Shown piece by piece: positions 1 to 8,179 of a stretch of DNA of 64,000 bases. Where the stretch lies: the NCBI RefSeq assembly GCF_025628885.1, contig NZ_JAOTIF010000001.1:248001-312000 (forward strand), given 5' to 3'. Source of the DNA: Paraflavisolibacter caeni. GTDB taxonomy: Bacteria > Bacteroidota > Bacteroidia > Chitinophagales > Chitinophagaceae. The notes beneath the pieces were generated by a model. It searched no databases. It was not told where the DNA came from and was given only the letters and a program-made list of their open reading frames with translations. Made by a program: the position numbers and the translations under genes. Positions within the stretch are counted from its first letter, which is position 1, and each line of letters begins with the position of its first letter.

Positions 1-1
1 C

Positions 2-478
2 CCAATTGCCAAGGTAAAAGAAAATCCTCGTATCAAGATTCCCATCTTTGGTAATGGTGATATTGATGCTCCGGAAAAAGCAGTTTTATACAAAAATACT
101 TATGGCGTGGATGGCGTGATGATTGGCCGCGCCGCAATTGGTTATCCTTGGATATTCAATGAAATTAAACACTATATCAAAACAGGCGAGCACCTGCCGC
201 CTCCAACAATTCAGCAACGGGTAGAAGTGATTCGCCAGCATTTGCACCGCTCTGTAGAGTGGAAAGGCCTGAAGCCCGGCATCAATGAAATGCGCCGTCA
301 CTATACGAATTATCTGAAAGGCCTCCCCAATATCAAAGAATTTCGTTTACGACTGGTTACAATAACAGAAGTCGAACAAATTGACGAAGTCCTCCGGGAA
401 ATCGTGAAATTCTACGACGGCTTCCAATTCACTCCTCGGAAAGTGGAAATGGATACTTTAGCCTATAGTTGTGATTAA
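2..478 (+). CDS. dusB: tRNA-dihydrouridine synthase, C-terminal part (5' end outside window)
   Basis: The reading frame is open from the first bases and ends with TAA at 476-478. The visible part carries the end of the TIM barrel, with the phosphate-binding segment GNGDI and the VDGVMIGRAAIGYPWIF stretch typical of DusB/NifR3 enzymes. A helical C-terminal domain follows (MRRHYTNYLKG, FR..LVTITE). The family reduces uridine to dihydrouridine in tRNA using FMN and NAD(P)H in the cytoplasm. The N-terminus, including the catalytic Cys, is outside the window. A 12-bp inverted repeat with a T-rich tail follows the stop. The family is clear; the DusB rather than DusA/C assignment is less certain. 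Confidence 0.9.
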   Translation, partial: PIAKVKENPRIKIPIFGNGDIDAPEKAVLYKNTYGVDGVMIGRAAIGYPWIFNEIKHYIKTGEHLPPPTIQQRVEVIRQHLHRSVEWKGLKPGINEMRRHYTNYLKGLPNIKEFRLRLVTITEVEQIDEVLREIVKFYDGFQFTPRKVEMDTLAYSCD

Positions 479-501
479 GAAAAACTTGCTAGCGTATATT
501 A

Positions 502-552
502 TTAAAAGGTTCTAAACTGGTAAAAACATTTCAACACATAAGAACCTTTTAA
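502..552 (+). terminator. inverted repeat, probable terminator of the dus gene
   Basis: A perfect 12-bp inverted repeat (TTAAAAGGTTCT / AGAACCTTTTAA) at 502-513 and 541-552 encloses a 27-nt loop. It is followed by a T-rich stretch and lies 24 bp after the stop of the dihydrouridine synthase gene. The long loop makes it a weaker terminator candidate than the others in this window. Confidence 0.5.
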
Positions 553-602
553 TTTTTATTTATCTCGCGCGTTGTCGATCTTCCTTTACAGATTAGGGTT
601 GT

Positions 603-640
603 GCGCTGACGCTCTCCGCCTCAGGCGGACTGGGGGTGTG
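603..640 (+). repeat. 38-bp dispersed repeat, copy 1
   Basis: The segment from GCGCTGACGCTCTCCGCC to ...GGGGGTGTG matches 8134-8171 with three mismatches. It contains the small palindrome TCCGCCTCAGGCGGA. This copy overlaps the 3' end of the HAD phosphatase gene (the last residues, QPHPQSA), so that gene's C-terminus may derive from the repeat. The other copy lies directly upstream of the MutS-like gene. It looks like a REP-type intergenic sequence. Confidence 0.6.
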
Positions 641-1301
641 GTTGTGAGTACAATTCCTCCACAAACTCCTCCTCATAATCCTTTATAAACCCAATCACAT
701 TGGGATAAGCTGCAAATTCCTCTTTTTCGTGCATTGTAGTAATCACTAACACATCCATCCCGGCACGAAGGGCGGCTTCTACACCTTTGGGGGCATCTTC
801 AAATACAAGGCAGTCTTTAGGATCTACGCCCAATAAAGCTGCTGCCTTAATAAAAGTTTCCGGGTCAGGCTTACTGTAAGCCACATCATCTGCACTCACA
901 ATAGCATTGAAATAATCACGGATATTCAGATTGTCAACTACAAAGTCAATATTAAATGTAATAGCAGCAGAGCCAATGGCCATTTGAATGCCCGCATCTG
1001 CAGCTTTTTTCAAAACCTTGTCAAGACCTGGTATCAGTTTTAAATGAGCGATATATTCCTGCTGATACCTTTTTTCTTTCTCGACAGAGAGCGTTTTCAT
1101 TTCTTCTTTGCTAAAATGGTCTGGTCCGAAAACGCGCACAAGCAACTCCTCATTTTTGCCATACATATGACTTTTTACCTCTTCCCAACTAAGTCCTGCA
1201 GACAAATCATTATTCAAAATGCTGAACCATGCCTTTGTGTGATATCCCATATCATCAATCATGGTTCCGTTTAAGTCAAATAAAAAAGCTTTATAATTCA
1301 T
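621..1301 (-). CDS. HAD-superfamily phosphatase, beta-phosphoglucomutase-like
   Basis: A 226-residue HAD subfamily IA protein. Motif I is FDLNGTMIDD near residues 8-17, where the usual DxDGT has become DLNGT: the first Asp is kept and the second, general-acid position is Asn. Motif II is IGSA (about residues 118-121), and motif III/IV is KPDPETF followed by VFEDAPKGVEAALRAGM. A helical cap lies between. Such enzymes remove phosphate from, or isomerise, small sugar phosphates in the cytoplasm. The Asp-to-Asn change in motif I is unusual for a phosphoglucomutase and may lower or alter activity. The substrate cannot be told. It stands alone on the minus strand. Confidence 0.85.
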   Translation of the reverse strand: MNYKAFLFDLNGTMIDDMGYHTKAWFSILNNDLSAGLSWEEVKSHMYGKNEELLVRVFGPDHFSKEEMKTLSVEKEKRYQQEYIAHLKLIPGLDKVLKKAADAGIQMAIGSAAITFNIDFVVDNLNIRDYFNAIVSADDVAYSKPDPETFIKAAALLGVDPKDCLVFEDAPKGVEAALRAGMDVLVITTMHEKEEFAAYPNVIGFIKDYEEEFVEELYSQPHPQSA

Positions 1302-1410
1302 TATGCTCCCTTATAGTAATTTATTAAAATACAAATGCCTGCAAGTCATTTTTTTCATCGACAGCAGGCGTAAAATCATGAAGTTTCAAAGGTATTTACT
1401 TATAATTGTA

Positions 1411-1455
1411 GGTGTTACATTTATATGTTATATTTTCATGCTAAAATTTAACACC
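1411..1455. promoter_or_regulatory. spaced inverted repeat upstream of NUDIX regulator
   Basis: GGTGTTA (1411-1417) and TAACACC (1449-1455) form inverted half sites about 38 bp apart between centres, ending 38 bp before the start codon of the NUDIX-type regulator. This could be a pair of operator half sites for autoregulation. No regulator-specific motif was recognised, so it is only a candidate. Confidence 0.25.
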
Positions 1456-1493
1456 GGAACGATTGACTTATTTACTTTAAAAGATGCCAGTTT

Positions 1494-2198
1494 ATGACCC
1501 AGTATGCCAATCAACAACATATTCTTGTTGCCGTAGATTGTATCATTTTTGGTTTTGATGGGAAGGATATTAAGCTCTTATTGATTCAAAGAGGATTTGA
1601 ACCAGAGAAGAATAAATGGAGCTTAATGGGAGGTTTTCTGAAACCAAATGAGAAGCTTGATGAAGCTGCCAACCGTGTATTAAAGCAGTTAACAGGCCTG
1701 GAAGGCGTATACCTGGAGCAATTGCAGGCATTTAGCGATACAGACAGGGACCCCGAAGAGAGAACAATTTCAATTCCTTACTTCGCTTTGATCGACATAC
1801 AGCAATACGAAAAGCAGATCAACGAAGCTTATCATCCTGAATGGTATCTGCTAAATAAGAAGCCACGCTTGATTTTTGACCATGATGATATGGTTCGGTT
1901 AGCGCAAAAACATTTACGCTATAAGGCTGCACTGCATCCGATTCTTTTTGAATTATTACCCCCTAAATTCACAATTCCTCAGTTACAAAACCTGTATGAA
2001 GCTGTTTACGATACCATCTTCGATAGCCGCAATTTTACCCGTAAATTGATGTCAACAGGACTTTTAGTGAAACTGAACGAAAAAGACAAAACTGGTTCTA
2101 AAAAAGGAGCTTTTTACTACAAATTGGATAAACGTAAATACAAAGCCAATATGGCCGCGTTCCTGAACTTCGTGCCCAAAGCCGAGAAATATATATAA
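1494..2198 (+). CDS. NUDIX-domain transcriptional regulator (NrtR/AraR-like)
   Basis: The protein has 234 residues. The N-terminal half is a NUDIX fold (residues 8-140) and the C-terminal third a winged helix (FTIPQLQNLYEAVYDTIFDSRNF..K), as in NrtR and the Bacteroides arabinose regulator AraR. The NUDIX box is degenerate: after GFLKPNE the catalytic REUXEEXGU segment reads RVLKQLTGL (residues 61-69), so the metal-binding glutamates are absent. This fits a sensor that binds ADP-ribose or a sugar derivative without hydrolysing it. It lies 7 bp upstream of a hydroxyacid dehydrogenase gene and probably shares its transcript. The ligand is not known. Confidence 0.85.
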   Translation: MTQYANQQHILVAVDCIIFGFDGKDIKLLLIQRGFEPEKNKWSLMGGFLKPNEKLDEAANRVLKQLTGLEGVYLEQLQAFSDTDRDPEERTISIPYFALIDIQQYEKQINEAYHPEWYLLNKKPRLIFDHDDMVRLAQKHLRYKAALHPILFELLPPKFTIPQLQNLYEAVYDTIFDSRNFTRKLMSTGLLVKLNEKDKTGSKKGAFYYKLDKRKYKANMAAFLNFVPKAEKYI

Positions 2199-2205
2199 TG
2201 CGCTG

Positions 2206-3150
2206 ATGAAAATTGTTGTTACAGACGGGTTTACACTAAATCCGGGGGATTTGAGCTGGGCGCCAGTTGAAAAGCTGGGTGAATTAATAATTTATGACAG
2301 GATGCCTGCTCACACGATCGTTGAGCATTGCAAGGATGCCGAGGTTGTACTAACCAATAAAGTACCATTTACGGCTGAAACCTTACAGCAACTTCCATTA
2401 TTGAAATTCATAGGTGTAACAGCTACAGGTTATAACGTTATCGACATAGAAGCTGCTAAAAAGCAAGGGATCATAGTTTGCAATGTGCCCGCCTATGGAA
2501 CAGCCTCCGTTGCCCAGCATACGTTTGCTTTATTATTGGAACTGACAAATCGGGTTGGCGTTCACGCTACCTCGGTTGCCAGTGGAGAATGGGTGGCCGC
2601 AAAAGATTGGTGCTATACAAAGTTTCCATTAACTGAGTTGGATGGCAAGACAATAGGTATTGTAGGATTAGGAAATATTGGCCAGCAAACGGCAAAAATA
2701 GCAAAGGCCTTTGGTATGCAGGTACTGTATACCGGCAGAAACAAAAAGGATACTGACCTTGGTGAATTTACAGATATGAACACTCTGTTTGCACAAAGCG
2801 ACGTGGTATCCTTGCATCTGCCATTGACAAATGAAAACAACCAGTTTGTAAATAGAGACCTGTTGCAGTTGATGAAGCCCTCTTCATTTCTGATCAACAC
2901 TTCCCGCGGACCATTAATCAATGAACATGATTTGGCAGATGCCCTGAACGAGGGCCGCATAGCTGGCGCCGCTGTAGACGTTTTGTCTGTTGAACCTCCC
3001 AAGGACACAAATCCCTTATTGAAAGCAAAAAATTGTATCATCACACCGCACAATGCTTGGATGAGCCGGGAAGCAAGGCAACGAGTAATGGATATAACTG
3101 CAAAGAACCTTGAAGCTTTTTTAAGTGGCCGGCCAATAAATATCGTTTAA
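2206..3150 (+). CDS. D-2-hydroxyacid dehydrogenase (glycerate dehydrogenase-like)
   Basis: A 314-residue NAD-dependent D-isomer-specific 2-hydroxyacid dehydrogenase. The Rossmann motif GIVGLGNIGQQTAK is near residues 150-163. The substrate-binding region VTATGYNVID is near 70. The catalytic Arg is in NTSRGPLINE, the Glu in VLSVEPP, and the His in TPHNAW. Members reduce hydroxypyruvate, glyoxylate or other 2-keto acids in the cytoplasm. The short spacing to the preceding NUDIX regulator suggests co-transcription and possibly sugar-linked control. HprA-type glycerate dehydrogenase is the closest description by sequence feel, but the substrate is inferred. Confidence 0.9.
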   Translation: MKIVVTDGFTLNPGDLSWAPVEKLGELIIYDRMPAHTIVEHCKDAEVVLTNKVPFTAETLQQLPLLKFIGVTATGYNVIDIEAAKKQGIIVCNVPAYGTASVAQHTFALLLELTNRVGVHATSVASGEWVAAKDWCYTKFPLTELDGKTIGIVGLGNIGQQTAKIAKAFGMQVLYTGRNKKDTDLGEFTDMNTLFAQSDVVSLHLPLTNENNQFVNRDLLQLMKPSSFLINTSRGPLINEHDLADALNEGRIAGAAVDVLSVEPPKDTNPLLKAKNCIITPHNAWMSREARQRVMDITAKNLEAFLSGRPINIV

Positions 3151-3231
3151 AACGGATAGTTCAAATAACAATTTCTTTTAAAGTCGACTCTTGGTAAGGT
3201 TTTTTAGTTTTTAATCTAAATTCCTATACTC

Positions 3232-3999
3232 ATGCCTGAATGGTACATCGGTTGTTCTGGTTTTCATTACAAGGATTGGAAAAATAACTTCTATCCAAAA
3301 GGACTAGGCGAATCTAAGTGGTTTGAGTTCTACTGTCGGCATTTTAATACGTTGGAGCTAAATGTAACCTTTTATCGCTTTCCCCAACTGAGCATGCTGG
3401 AAAGTTGGTATAAGCGGTCGCCTCTAGACTTTTCATTTGCTGTTAAAGTGCCTCGGGTGATTACTCATACCAAGCAGTTCAATGATGCTCATGCTGAACT
3501 CAATGATTTTTACAACCTGCTTCAGTTTGGTTTAAAAGAAAAGTTGGGATGCGTACTCTTTCAATTGCCCCCGAAGTATCACTATTCAGAAGAAAACCTG
3601 GAAAAAATTTTGAACCATATTCACCCGGCTTTTAGAAATGTTGTGGAGTTTAGGCATGAAAGCTGGTGGAGGGACGATGTAAAGGAGAAATTATGGCTGC
3701 ACCACGTGATCTTTTGTGGCGTTAGCTATCCGGGCCTCCCTGATAAAGTGGTTGCAAATGATGCCATTTCTTACTACAGGTTTCACGGCGTTCCGAAATT
3801 ATACTATTCAGCTTACGACGAAGCCTTTTTAAAGAAGGTGGTAAATGAAATAAAGGGATCTGACAAAGTAAGCAAAGCTTACCTGTTTTTCAATAATACC
3901 GCTACCAACGCCGCATTGGACAATGCAAGATTTGTCCAAAGTTTTACAGGTAGTAAACCTTTAAATATGGATGCTCAGAATCTTGAGTTTGATTTCTGA
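3232..3999 (+). CDS. DUF72 (YecE-like) protein
   Basis: A 255-residue DUF72 family protein with a TIM-barrel-like fold. The opening WYIGCSGFHYKDWKNNFYP and the NTLELNVTFYRFP segment near residue 45 are the family signature. FAVKVPRVITH, LGCVLFQLPP, VEFRHESWW, YYRFHG and YLFFNNTATNAA follow in the usual order. The biochemical function of this family is not established. It is a single gene 81 bp downstream of the dehydrogenase and converges with the protoglobin gene. Length is normal for the family. Confidence 0.9.
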   Translation: MPEWYIGCSGFHYKDWKNNFYPKGLGESKWFEFYCRHFNTLELNVTFYRFPQLSMLESWYKRSPLDFSFAVKVPRVITHTKQFNDAHAELNDFYNLLQFGLKEKLGCVLFQLPPKYHYSEENLEKILNHIHPAFRNVVEFRHESWWRDDVKEKLWLHHVIFCGVSYPGLPDKVVANDAISYYRFHGVPKLYYSAYDEAFLKKVVNEIKGSDKVSKAYLFFNNTATNAALDNARFVQSFTGSKPLNMDAQNLEFDF

Positions 4000-4004
4000 A
4001 TCAG

Positions 4005-4613
4005 TTAAAATCCTCCTTCCCGGACATAAGGATAACTCCATAACAGCGCAGTTAATGTTACTGCCTTGAACCAGGAATTATACATGCTCTCCACTTCATT
4101 TTGGGAATGCCCTTTTTTAGCAAGGAATGATTTAATAGTGACTGTAATGGGATAAATAAATGCAACAAGATACCTTAAATGAATGATGGGGACAGAATCC
4201 ACACCATCAGTTTTGTTTTTCTTTGTACTGTAATGACGAAGAGCTATTTCGTGTTGATAATTAAGCCAGTCCTGGTCGTATGGCTTCTGACATAAATCCA
4301 GGATCCACTGACCAAATCTTTCTCTGACTGCTGATAAGTATTCTGTATTGGGCTGGCCATTAGTTGTAAAATAATATAACAAATGCGGATTGCCACCAAC
4401 ATAACCATACCACAGGTCCAGCACATCATTAACCTGGTCTTTGAGTACTTCTCCTGCTAACTTCAGAAATTGGTCATCTTCATCAGACCAAAGAAGAGTT
4501 TTTTTGAGCAGGTCTAAATCATGAATGGTAATTGGCGATGCTTCCAGGCTGGACTCGCCATAAGCATAGCCTTTGATCGGAGTCATAACTAAAGGTTTTG
4601 GGTGAGTTATCAA
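4005..4613 (-). CDS. protoglobin-domain heme protein
   Basis: A 202-residue single-domain protein resembling archaeal and bacterial protoglobins. It has an N-terminal extension, the helix LWYGYVGGNPHLLYYF near residues 67-82, then WILDLCQKPYD and YQHEIALRHYSTKK near 119-132, which carries candidate proximal histidines (H121, H127). VPIIHLRYLVAFIYPI and the final W..AVTLTALLWSYPY helix follow. Protoglobins bind O2, CO and NO at a b-type heme. No signalling domain is fused, so this is a stand-alone sensor or NO/O2-handling protein. The window also holds a nitric oxide reductase, but far away at 38.6 kb. Ligand specificity is inferred. Confidence 0.8.
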   Translation of the reverse strand: MITHPKPLVMTPIKGYAYGESSLEASPITIHDLDLLKKTLLWSDEDDQFLKLAGEVLKDQVNDVLDLWYGYVGGNPHLLYYFTTNGQPNTEYLSAVRERFGQWILDLCQKPYDQDWLNYQHEIALRHYSTKKNKTDGVDSVPIIHLRYLVAFIYPITVTIKSFLAKKGHSQNEVESMYNSWFKAVTLTALLWSYPYVREGGF

Positions 4614-4667
4614 AATTAGTTAGGAATCCTGTATACAAAAAATTACTCATTCACAACCTTGTTCAGG

Positions 4668-4939
4668 TCATTTCAAATACGCAGAATACATCCAAACCAG
4701 CTTTTCCTGTTCACGGATGTAATCGCTCGTAAGTGCATAGGTCCCTTCATCATTGGCCTCTGAAGATAGCTGCAAAAGATCCCGCTCAACTGCAAGCAAA
4801 GATTGAAAGCCTTCCAGGATTTTCTGAACAGCCTGTTTTCCATCCGAAATGTTCGTAGCCTCTTTAATAGTAGATATCTTCAGGTATTCGGAAAAAGGTT
4901 CAGCTTATCAGCCAATTGTCCCGATTGTGTTGCATCCAG
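4668..4939 (-). pseudogene. dps: Dps-family ferritin-like gene with internal deletion
   Basis: Reading leftwards from 4939, a short N-terminal piece (LDATQSGQLADKLN) is followed, after a frame change at about 4897-4908, by the C-terminal half of a Dps protein. That half runs from AEPFSEYLKISTIKEATNIS to EQEKLVWMYSAYLK and stops at 4668. The central helices that carry the ferroxidase residues are missing. Both sides of the junction share GCTGAAC, so the loss may have happened by recombination across a short repeat. Intact family members are about 155-165 residues; only about 90 are represented here. The remnant abuts the 3' end of the outer-membrane protein gene. Confidence 0.7.
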
Positions 4940-6604
4940 TTAAAAATCGAACTCCCTTCGATGCATATTCCATCTGATACCAGTAGAAAACACCCATGTG
5001 TTTTTTGTGGTAATCGCACTTTCTTTCCTGAATAAAGCATTCCCCTCCAAAAACAGATTCTGCTTCAGTTCATAAGAGAGTAAGAAAGATGCCAATCCTA
5101 CCTGAGTGCGTTGTCCTGAGCCAACCTCATAACCATAAACATTCTTTCTGTAAGTGGGGGTATTGGGAAGAAAGATATTGCTACCGAATGAATTGGTATT
5201 GGATGTGTCACGCCCTTGCATATAATAAATACCTTTTGCTTGGAGTATCCATTTGGGGGCAGGCTGGTAACGGGCAATACCGATCCACTCCTGGAAGTTG
5301 GCCCCTAACGGATGTGCCAAAGGCTGATTATAATGCGTGTAATTCGCAACAGAATCACCGTGAGAATAAGTGAACGGACGCACACGGTTGCTTTCTAACT
5401 GAAGGTCAAGGTTTTTAATACCTAATGCATCAATGTATTTAACTCCTCCCTGAAAAGCCCACTTGTTACCCCACCAGCCTTCATGATTTTTAACTTCCGA
5501 CAAACTGAATTCATCAAGTAGCAGTTGTCCATATAACTGGAATCGGTGTGCAATATTGGCTTTGGCGTCCAATCCAAAAAAAGCATTGTCTATACTTCCA
5601 TTTTGCCGCTCAATGGACCTGTAGAACATAACAGGATTCAGGTAAGAGAATTCAAAGTGATCCTTACGGCCAAATACAATAGCTTCAAATAACCCTACAT
5701 TTAGCCATTTGGTTGCTGCAAAGTCTAGGTGATGCATAGCTGCATATTTCTTGCCTAGCAGGTGATCTGCTCCTCTTGGCTCTGTTGCATTGAGCTCCAT
5801 GAACAGGTTCTGGAGGTTCAGTTTCCAGACACGGGTGTTCAATTTCAGGAATAAGGAACTGTTTGCAAAATCGCCGAGAAACAAGCTGCGGTAACCATTA
5901 CCGATAAAGTTTTTATCGTACCCGAACGTGATATCGATAAACTTGGCTGCATTAAATGAAAAGTGTCCGCGAGCATCAAAGTAATCATATGCTGTTTCCT
6001 TGAAATCTTTATAATACCCTTCTCCCGGAACAGCATCATGTTCCTTAATAAAACTGTTTACATACGTGGGTACACGTTCCTGGTTATCAGTCACATAAGC
6101 TGCAAAGCCTACCTTGTTGGCTATGCGCCCACGTAGGGTAATACCGCGCGTATTTAAAAAGAGGTGTTCGTCATTGTCCTTCTCCTTGGCGACAACATAT
6201 TGAAAAACAGGATTTACAGCCAGGAAGAAGTCCTTTGTGTTGACCTCGTAAAAATTGGCAGGCGTCACATAAAAATGTTTGGCAATGGGTTTCTTGCTTA
6301 GGTAATCAGTTCGTTCACCAGTGGCCCATTCCAGGTTGCTTGCCATTGCGCTGTATAAATTATACTGGTCCACCTTTGAAAGCGATAGGGTCGAATCCAT
6401 CCGGCCGATACGTGAAATGAAGTGCTTGCGGCTGTAAGGCTTGGTTTTGGAGAAGTTTAAAACAGAGTCGGTGCCATTTTTTATTTCCAATCTTTCAATA
6501 ATGATGTTTTCTTTAGCATCTTGCGGTAGGTAAGTGGTTTGCGATTGAGCCGCAAACGGTGCCAACAAAATGGAGGCTCGTAATAGGGTTTGTTTAAATT
6601 GCAT
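4940..6604 (-). CDS. outer-membrane beta-barrel protein, RemB/Wzi-like
   Basis: A 554-residue secreted protein with an N-terminal signal peptide (about residues 1-21, ending AAQSQ). The rest is rich in amphipathic beta strands with aromatic girdles, and the C-terminal segment ends in Phe (REFDF) as in many outer-membrane barrels. The GYDKNFIGNGYRSLFLGDFA segment resembles the capsule-assembly Wzi family and the gliding protein RemB of Flavobacterium. The role is probably in the outer membrane, in polysaccharide display or surface adhesion, but this is inference. Its stop directly borders the Dps relic. Confidence 0.7.
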   Translation of the reverse strand: MQFKQTLLRASILLAPFAAQSQTTYLPQDAKENIIIERLEIKNGTDSVLNFSKTKPYSRKHFISRIGRMDSTLSLSKVDQYNLYSAMASNLEWATGERTDYLSKKPIAKHFYVTPANFYEVNTKDFFLAVNPVFQYVVAKEKDNDEHLFLNTRGITLRGRIANKVGFAAYVTDNQERVPTYVNSFIKEHDAVPGEGYYKDFKETAYDYFDARGHFSFNAAKFIDITFGYDKNFIGNGYRSLFLGDFANSSLFLKLNTRVWKLNLQNLFMELNATEPRGADHLLGKKYAAMHHLDFAATKWLNVGLFEAIVFGRKDHFEFSYLNPVMFYRSIERQNGSIDNAFFGLDAKANIAHRFQLYGQLLLDEFSLSEVKNHEGWWGNKWAFQGGVKYIDALGIKNLDLQLESNRVRPFTYSHGDSVANYTHYNQPLAHPLGANFQEWIGIARYQPAPKWILQAKGIYYMQGRDTSNTNSFGSNIFLPNTPTYRKNVYGYEVGSGQRTQVGLASFLLSYELKQNLFLEGNALFRKESAITTKNTWVFSTGIRWNMHRREFDF

Positions 6605-6680
6605 GCGACATGTTTAAAACTCCGGCAAGCCACTTCAACCGTAGCAAGCCATTGTATCGTTTAAAAATTTCAAAAAAGTT

Positions 6681-8021
6681 ATGCAAAAGTACCTGTTAAA
6701 GGCCATCAATGTGGTAAATGAAGGACGCATTCAACCTGCTGATGTCCTTTTGGTAAACGAACGGATAGAAAAAATCGCTCCAAATATAACAGTGGATGGT
6801 GCTGTTGTGGAAATAAATGGGGAAGGAAAATTTTTATTACCCGGGGTTATCGACGACCAGGTGCATTTCCGCGAGCCAGGATTAACCCATAAAGCCAATA
6901 TCTATACAGAGGCCAAAGCGGCTGTAGCCGGTGGCACCACCAGCTTTATGGAGATGCCCAATACTTCCCCGGCAACCTTCACACAGGAATTGCTTGAGGA
7001 AAAATACAGTATTGCTTCCCGTACGTCTTTGGCTAACTATTCGTTCTTTATGGGTACCTCGAACGATAACCTGGATGAAGTCCTCAAAACAAATGAAAAG
7101 AAGGATCGGGTCTGCGGCGTGAAGATCTTCATGGGTTCTTCTACCGGAAACTTATTGGTAGATAATTACCTGACCTTAGATAAGATTTTCTCCGGGACAG
7201 AACTGCTGATTTCTACCCACTGCGAAGATGAGCAAATGATCAAAGACAACCTGCAACGGATAAAATCCCAAAAGGCAGAGTTGACAGCAGCCGATCATCC
7301 CATCATTCGCGATGAAGAAGAATGCTTCGAATCCTCCTTCAAGGCAATCCAATTGGCCAAGAAACACAATAGTCGTTTACACATCCTGCATATCAGTACA
7401 GAAAAAGAGCTTCAGTTGTTTAGCAACATGCTGCCGCTCAAGGAAAAGCGCATTACTGCCGAAGTATGCGTGCATCACCTGCACTTCACTTCTGATGATT
7501 ATGCACAGTTGGGAAACCTGATCAAGTGTAACCCGGCCATTAAAGCACCACATAATAGAACTGCCTTGTGGGAAGGATTGCTCGATGATCGCCTGGACAT
7601 TATTGCTACCGACCATGCGCCCCATACCTGGCATGAAAAGAATGAACCTTACGAAAAAGCGCACGCAGGCATCCCATTAGTGCAGCATTCTCTCTTATTA
7701 ATGCTGCATTATCACAAGCAAGGAAAGATTTCATTGGAGAAAATTGCCCAGAAAATGAGTCATGCGGTAGCTGATTGTTTTCAAATAAAGGAGCGGGGAT
7801 ACATACGCGAAGGCTATTTTGCCGATCTTGTAATCGTTGATTTGAATAATTCAACCACTGTTCAAAAAGACAACATTCTGTCCAAATGCGGCTGGAGCCC
7901 TTTTGAAGGCGAAACCTTCCCCGCAGCAGTGACGCATACTTTTGTAAATGGAAATTTAGTTTATGGAAATGGGCAGTGGAATGAATCTATAAAAGGGCAG
8001 AGGTTGTTGTTCCAGCGCTAA
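6681..8021 (+). CDS. pyrC: dihydroorotase
   Basis: A 446-residue amidohydrolase converting N-carbamoyl-aspartate to dihydroorotate in pyrimidine synthesis. Family segments in order are GKFLLPGVIDD, VHFREPGLTHK (residues about 60-72), MEMPNT, the Lys-containing GVKIFMGSSTGN, the metal histidines in STHCEDE and LHILHIS, and the catalytic Asp in ATDHAPHTWHEK. The usual HxH metal pair reads QVH here, so the first His is replaced by Gln. I recall this variant from other Bacteroidota dihydroorotases, but could not check it. It stands alone, divergent from the barrel gene. Confidence 0.9.
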   Translation: MQKYLLKAINVVNEGRIQPADVLLVNERIEKIAPNITVDGAVVEINGEGKFLLPGVIDDQVHFREPGLTHKANIYTEAKAAVAGGTTSFMEMPNTSPATFTQELLEEKYSIASRTSLANYSFFMGTSNDNLDEVLKTNEKKDRVCGVKIFMGSSTGNLLVDNYLTLDKIFSGTELLISTHCEDEQMIKDNLQRIKSQKAELTAADHPIIRDEEECFESSFKAIQLAKKHNSRLHILHISTEKELQLFSNMLPLKEKRITAEVCVHHLHFTSDDYAQLGNLIKCNPAIKAPHNRTALWEGLLDDRLDIIATDHAPHTWHEKNEPYEKAHAGIPLVQHSLLLMLHYHKQGKISLEKIAQKMSHAVADCFQIKERGYIREGYFADLVIVDLNNSTTVQKDNILSKCGWSPFEGETFPAAVTHTFVNGNLVYGNGQWNESIKGQRLLFQR

Positions 8022-8133
8022 TATCCAAAACAATAGGCACGAAGCAACCAATATTGATAGTAAAAGCTCTTTTAGAAAATAATTTTTTAATCATCCTCTA
8101 TTCAAAGGATAAAATTCTTCCGCTTAAAGGGGA

Positions 8134-8171
8134 GCGCTGATGCTCTCCGCCTCTGGCGGACTGGAGGTGTG
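8134..8171 (+). repeat. 38-bp dispersed repeat, copy 2
   Basis: This copy matches 603-640 with three mismatches and contains the palindrome TCCGCCTCTGGCGGA. It ends 8 bp before the start codon of the MutS-like gene, so it sits in that gene's leader and could fold near the ribosome binding site. A related palindromic core, CTGCCAGAGGCGGA, occurs near 25287. Confidence 0.6.
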
Positions 8172-8179
8172 AATGGCTT

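Noticed and set aside
1303-1497. 64-residue frame overlapping the NUDIX gene start by ATGA
   Set aside because: Its second half looks like a small membrane peptide, but it covers the promoter and inverted repeat region, has no recognisable family and no good ribosome binding site.
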